The notes under the pieces: generated by a model | Seen by the model: the letters and a program-made list of their open reading frames with translations, nothing else | Databases searched by the model: none | Told to the model about the DNA's origin: nothing | Position numbers and translations under genes: made by a program | In this document: positions 21,269 to 24,398 of the stretch, piece by piece | Layout: the number at the start of each line of letters is the position of its first letter | Numbering within the stretch: the stretch's first letter is position 1 | Virus record (IMG/VR): IMGVR_UViG_3300030331_000156 | Span: 1-24,398 of that record | Source of the DNA: a virus | Reading direction: 5' to 3' (one strand) | Length of the DNA: 24,398 nucleotides

Positions 21269-22306
21269 CTATGTGGATTTTTGTAAAAGATAATCAACAG
21301 CCGAATCCATGCTACCTGTTGATTTTAGTTTTTTAAAGGCTTTATCAACCTTACTTTTGTTCAAGGAGTTTTTACTAACAAGTTTTTTACCAGATTTTGT
21401 CATCTTTGGTGCTTTTTTAACTTTTTTCTTAACAAGAGGTTTCTCGTTTTGAAGTTGGTCAAATAAGTACGCTTTTCGCATTGTAACAATAGCTCTATGG
21501 TCTGAAGCCTGATTTAACTCTTGATCAGTAAATCCTGCTCTTTTTGCCCATGTTACCATATTAGCTTTTTCAGCTTCAGCTTTTTTTGCATCTTTCCATT
21601 CAGGAATTGCTTTTAATAACTTTTCTTGCTCTTGAGCCAAGTGTTTTTGAAACTGTACTTGTTGTTCTTGAGCTTGTTGCTGGGCTAATTGCTGCTGTGC
21701 AGCATTAACTTGTGCTAATTGTTCTTTTTTGTCACGAAAATCATCACGTTGCTTTACATATTCTAATGGGTCATCTTGATAAAGCTGATCCCAATATTCT
21801 TTTGTAGGCTCGTTTGATGTTTGTGATGTCAACTGTTGGTTTAACTGTTGTAATCCTTGTTGCAGAGCTTGACGCTCCTGTAAAAGTTCTGCTTGTAACT
21901 GTTCAACTTCTTTTCTTTGATTAGCTACCTCAGTTGTCTTTTTTGTATAATCAGATTGTCTTGAATATCCTGCAGCTAGTTCATCAAGGGTAACATCTTT
22001 TTCTTCACCATTAATTTTTACAGTAAAGTATTCTTGTTCCTCGTATTCCTCAGCTTCTTCTTCAGATACTTCTTCTTCATCTAATTCTTCCGATACATCT
22101 TCCTCAACAGCTTCAAGTGCCTCATCAGGTTCTTCACTTGTTGATTCTTCTGTATCTGTAACATCAGGGGTTTCTTCAACCTCTGACTCTGGTTGTGCCT
22201 CTTGATTCGGTTGTGGATTATCTTCTGATTCCTGCCTGTCAAGAAGTAGGCTTGTGGCTTCCGCCATGTTGATAGGTTCGTTCCCTGTAGGGTTGTCGTC
22301 TGTCAT
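21269..22306 (-). CDS. Capsid scaffolding protein
   Basis: 345 residues, GGAGAAAA upstream of ATG 22306. Residues 1-95 are very acidic and disordered ('EEDVSEELDEEEVSEEEAEE'). Then comes 'YFTVKINGEEKDVTLDELAA' (93-112) with 'GYSRQSDYTKKTTEV', a short domain repeatedly found in phage scaffolds. A long Gln-rich coiled coil follows ('QALQQGLQQLNQQLTSQTSN' and 'AQQQLAQQQAQEQQVQFQKH'), and the C-terminus is basic ('KKKVKKAPKMTKSGKKLVSK'). An acidic head, coiled coil and basic capsid-binding end just upstream of the major capsid gene is the classic scaffold layout. It is presumably released or degraded after head assembly. No protease is evident. Confidence 0.88.
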   Translation of the reverse strand: MTDDNPTGNEPINMAEATSLLLDRQESEDNPQPNQEAQPESEVEETPDVTDTEESTSEEPDEALEAVEEDVSEELDEEEVSEEEAEEYEEQEYFTVKINGEEKDVTLDELAAGYSRQSDYTKKTTEVANQRKEVEQLQAELLQERQALQQGLQQLNQQLTSQTSNEPTKEYWDQLYQDDPLEYVKQRDDFRDKKEQLAQVNAAQQQLAQQQAQEQQVQFQKHLAQEQEKLLKAIPEWKDAKKAEAEKANMVTWAKRAGFTDQELNQASDHRAIVTMRKAYLFDQLQNEKPLVKKKVKKAPKMTKSGKKLVSKNSLNKSKVDKAFKKLKSTGSMDSAVDYLLQKST

Positions 22307-22339
22307 GTTTTTCTCCTGTTTGACTGCTAACGCTTGGTC

Positions 22340-22597
22340 TTATTTGGTTAATTGGTCATTGGCTAATTTGCCAGTCATGACCACACTTTCTATGTGTTGC
22401 TTAACAGTTTGTAAGTTTTGCAACATCATAAAAATTTTTTCTCGAGCTTCGTTTTGATCTACAGAAGAATTTGCCCATGCGTCATGGTATTGTTTCTCAA
22501 GAAAATCAAAAGTCTCGATAAGAATTTCGTTTCGTAATAGAGCTTGTGCTTTTTCACCTCTATCTAAGTTTTGTCTTAATTTACCTTCGTTTTCCAT
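22340..22597 (-). CDS. Small helical head-region protein, 85 residues
   Basis: GGGG lies just upstream of ATG 22597. The whole protein is helical: 'LDRGEKAQALLRNEILIETF', then 'DFLEKQYHDAWANSS', then 'REKIFMMLQNLQTVKQHIES' and 'VMTGKLANDQL'. The 'DRGEKA..LL.N..L.E' start and 'GKLA..QL' end form a pattern common to small proteins between portal and scaffold genes in phages. I recall no proven function. A role in head assembly is inferred from position only. Confidence 0.68.
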   Translation of the reverse strand: MENEGKLRQNLDRGEKAQALLRNEILIETFDFLEKQYHDAWANSSVDQNEAREKIFMMLQNLQTVKQHIESVVMTGKLANDQLTK

Positions 22598-22613
22598 TTT
22601 TTCCCCTTTTTAA

Positions 22614-24398
22614 TTATCCATACAGTATTTGATTAAGCTGTTCTTCTGTATAACCTTTGTCTAATAAACTTGTTTTTTCTGCATCTGTTAAAAATAAATC
22701 TTCATTAGTTGTGTTAGGTATTATTAAACTACCTAATAAACTAATTGTTTCAGTATTTGCTTGTTGTGATGTAGATGTAAGCATATTTGCTGCATTTTCA
22801 TCTAAACCCATTGATAAATATCTATTTTTTGCATCATTTTCAGAAAGTGCAGGTACTTTAAAATCTTTCATATTAATAGTATCTTCATCATTTGCTATTG
22901 CTTTTAATGATAATAAATTTGTACCTCTAATAACATTACTAGCAAGAGCAGAACCATCATTACCTTCTGCACCTGTGTAATATAATCTAGTAATGTCCTC
23001 ATTGGTATTTAATATATCGCCAGTTTCAGGACTATAATTTAATCTATTTGTATTTGTTTGTTCTTCATCAGTATCTCCAAAAGTAACATTTAATGGTCTT
23101 TCTCTGCCAAACTCTACTAAATGGTCACCTTCAACATTTAATCCATATCCTTCTGCAATAGTATTAACTGCTTGACCAATTCCTTGTGAAATTGCTGATG
23201 CTGTATCAACATGACCTTGTTTAAATTTATCACCTGCCATGCCAAACTCAGTGTTAGTTGATGTATTGTAATCATAAGCACCTGAACCAGTTTTACCACT
23301 TGAGGGTGGTGCTAAACCTTGAGCTATAGCTAAAATTGTTCCAAGTGCTATTGCAGCAGGACTAGTTGCAAGACCTTGTGCTGTTCCTCCTAATAAACCT
23401 GATGCACCTAATCCTGCACCTGTATTATAAACATTAGAAATATTGCCTTCTTCTATTGCATCTAAACCTGATAAAATACCACCACCTAAAGATAATGCTT
23501 CTGCACCTGTAAAACTTGTAGCATCATTTAATGCTGAACCAGCAGCTCCAAAACCCTCATTAATTGGGTTAGTTAAAAAATCACTAATACCAGTTTCAAT
23601 TCTATCAAATAATCCTCTTGGGTCACCATCAATATCTATATAAGTTATATTACCAAATTTATCTGTAGTTTGTTGAGCAAAACTACCATCAGCATTTTGT
23701 ATAAAAATTCCTTTATCATTATTAAATGTTATATTACCAAAAGGGTCAACACCCATAGCAGAATTTGGTATTCCTGTGTCACCTAAATTAATTGAAGCAT
23801 CAATAGAGCCATCAAGACTTAATGCTCCATCTGTTCCAACTTGTTTAAAAGTAGAACCAGCTACTCCTGTTGGTATACTTGTATTTCCTAATGTTGTCGT
23901 TCCAGTACCTTTTAAAATTGTTTCTGCACTATTTATTAAATTAGTTGCTTGAGCAGAACTACCTACAATAGAACCTAAACCACTTTTAAGTGCTGTGCCA
24001 AAATTTGCGTTTGTTTTTTCTATTGTATTTGTTAAATCAGTAGCTTCATCTGATGTAATGGTGTTATTGTTTGTTAATGTTTCTATAATGCTTAAAGCAT
24101 CATTTTTTGTAATATAACCTGTGCCTGTTTCTATTGTTTCAGTGCTAGTACCACTATCAACAGTATCGTTACCAGTTCTACCAATTATTGTATTTGTTAA
24201 ATTATTATTTCCTGTTGTTGAAATTTCTGTTGTTTCAGTACCTGTGCCATCATCAACAGTATCATCACTTCCTACTCCTGTAATTGTACCTATTGTATTA
24301 TCAACGCCACCTGTATTTGAACTAATTTCTGTTGTATTAGTACCTGTATCACCAGTAAGAGTATTATTACCTGAAACTCCTGTAGTAATTGTTCCAAC
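22614..24398 (-). CDS. Large repeat-bearing virion-region protein, 5' end cut by the window edge
   Basis: The minus frame is open from base 24398 to the stop at 22614, so at least 594 residues are present; the start lies outside the window. An ATG at 23756 would give 380 residues but ignores 214 in-frame codons without a stop, so it is probably internal. The N-terminal visible part has tandem Thr/Gly/Asp repeats of about 34 residues, then a helical Asn/Thr-rich linker, a 'MGVDPFGNITFNNDKGIFIQ' unit, an Ala/Gly-rich hydrophobic stretch ('GAGLGASGLLGGTAQGLATS' then 'PAAIALGTILAIAQGLA') and an acidic C-terminal half. The hydrophobic part suggests membrane contact. It is not a portal or terminase. 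Position between the expected portal and the scaffold region suggests a virion protein, possibly ejected, but no family is recognised. Confidence 0.7.
   Translation of the reverse strand, partial: VGTITTGVSGNNTLTGDTGTNTTEISSNTGGVDNTIGTITGVGSDDTVDDGTGTETTEISTTGNNNLTNTIIGRTGNDTVDSGTSTETIETGTGYITKNDALSIIETLTNNNTITSDEATDLTNTIEKTNANFGTALKSGLGSIVGSSAQATNLINSAETILKGTGTTTLGNTSIPTGVAGSTFKQVGTDGALSLDGSIDASINLGDTGIPNSAMGVDPFGNITFNNDKGIFIQNADGSFAQQTTDKFGNITYIDIDGDPRGLFDRIETGISDFLTNPINEGFGAAGSALNDATSFTGAEALSLGGGILSGLDAIEEGNISNVYNTGAGLGASGLLGGTAQGLATSPAAIALGTILAIAQGLAPPSSGKTGSGAYDYNTSTNTEFGMAGDKFKQGHVDTASAISQGIGQAVNTIAEGYGLNVEGDHLVEFGRERPLNVTFGDTDEEQTNTNRLNYSPETGDILNTNEDITRLYYTGAEGNDGSALASNVIRGTNLLSLKAIANDEDTINMKDFKVPALSENDAKNRYLSMGLDENAANMLTSTSQQANTETISLLGSLIIPNTTNEDLFLTDAEKTSLLDKGYTEEQLNQILYG
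24117..24398 (-). repeat. Tandem ~34-residue Thr/Gly/Asp repeats at the right edge
   Basis: Within the partial right-hand gene, units begin 'TGVSGNNTLTGDTGTNTTEI', 'TGVGSDDTVDDGTGTETTEI' and 'RTGNDTVDSGTSTETIE', with spacing of 34 and then about 32 residues. 'VGTIT' at the very edge matches 'IGTIT' just before the second unit, so at least one more unit lies beyond the window. The G-N-D-T-V-D-x-G pattern recalls calcium-binding RTX-style turns, but the nonapeptide spacing is not present. Confidence 0.7.

Noticed and set aside
22209-22220. TGTGGATTA as a DnaA box for the DnaA-like protein
   Set aside because: One mismatch to the consensus, single copy, and within the scaffold coding sequence; by chance such 9-mers are expected in a window of this size.
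24117-24398. RTX calcium-binding toxin repeats
   Set aside because: The G-N-D-T pattern is suggestive, but the nine-residue GGxGxDxxx spacing of RTX repeats is missing and the true period is about 34 residues.

Overview
The window looks like 24.4 kb of the genome of a tailed double-stranded DNA phage, most likely short-tailed. It is AT-rich (about one third G+C by eye) and densely packed with overlapping genes. Several virion genes resemble families common in marine phages: a DUF5309-type capsid, a modular 'Y[FL]N-TSNQLFV' tail fibre and tiny Lys/Arg-rich proteins. An AT-rich marine alphaproteobacterial host such as SAR11 or a relative is an inference, not something the sequence proves. I see no tRNA, rRNA, CRISPR array, insertion sequence or integrase. 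Both ends of the window cut through genes, so this is a fragment of a longer genome.

Layout. Bases 1-795 (+): the end of an unidentified gene and a small membrane/coiled-coil protein. Bases 796-1161: mostly non-coding, with a terminator-like hairpin (873-898), a possible tiny gene, and a clear sigma70-type promoter (1107-1134). Bases 1162-4613 (+): an early/replication operon. It encodes an ADP-ribosyltransferase-like protein, a RecB/Cas4-type PD-(D/E)XK nuclease, three small unknown proteins, a DUF1071 single-strand annealing protein, SSB, a DUF3310 protein and a free-standing DnaA domain IV. Bases 24398-4614 (-): the late operon, read right to left. Its order is a repeat-bearing protein (partial), a small head-region protein, scaffold, major capsid protein, a small head protein, adaptor, a beta-rich tail/stabilisation protein, small tail-region proteins, three putative internal/ejection proteins, a 1636-residue tail fibre, a small virion protein, a coil/membrane protein, a PD-(D/E)XK endonuclease-like protein, four very basic mini-proteins, a GTA-type holin, a mini-HTH protein, a lipoprotein and a 2OG-Fe(II) oxygenase. 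The two operons meet head-on with no spacer at 4613/4614.

How it fits together. The early operon supplies end resection (nuclease), annealing (DUF1071), ssDNA protection (SSB) and possibly origin recognition or host-DnaA mimicry (DnaA domain IV). The first gene after the promoter may modify host proteins. The late operon builds the head, then the neck, tail and ejection proteins, then lysis functions. Terminase, portal, DNA polymerase/helicase and an endolysin are not recognisable here and presumably lie outside.

Most worth a second look: the ADP-ribosyltransferase-like gene directly behind the early promoter, the duplicated beta-propeller-like module in the tail fibre, the run of mini cationic proteins, and the head-on operon junction.
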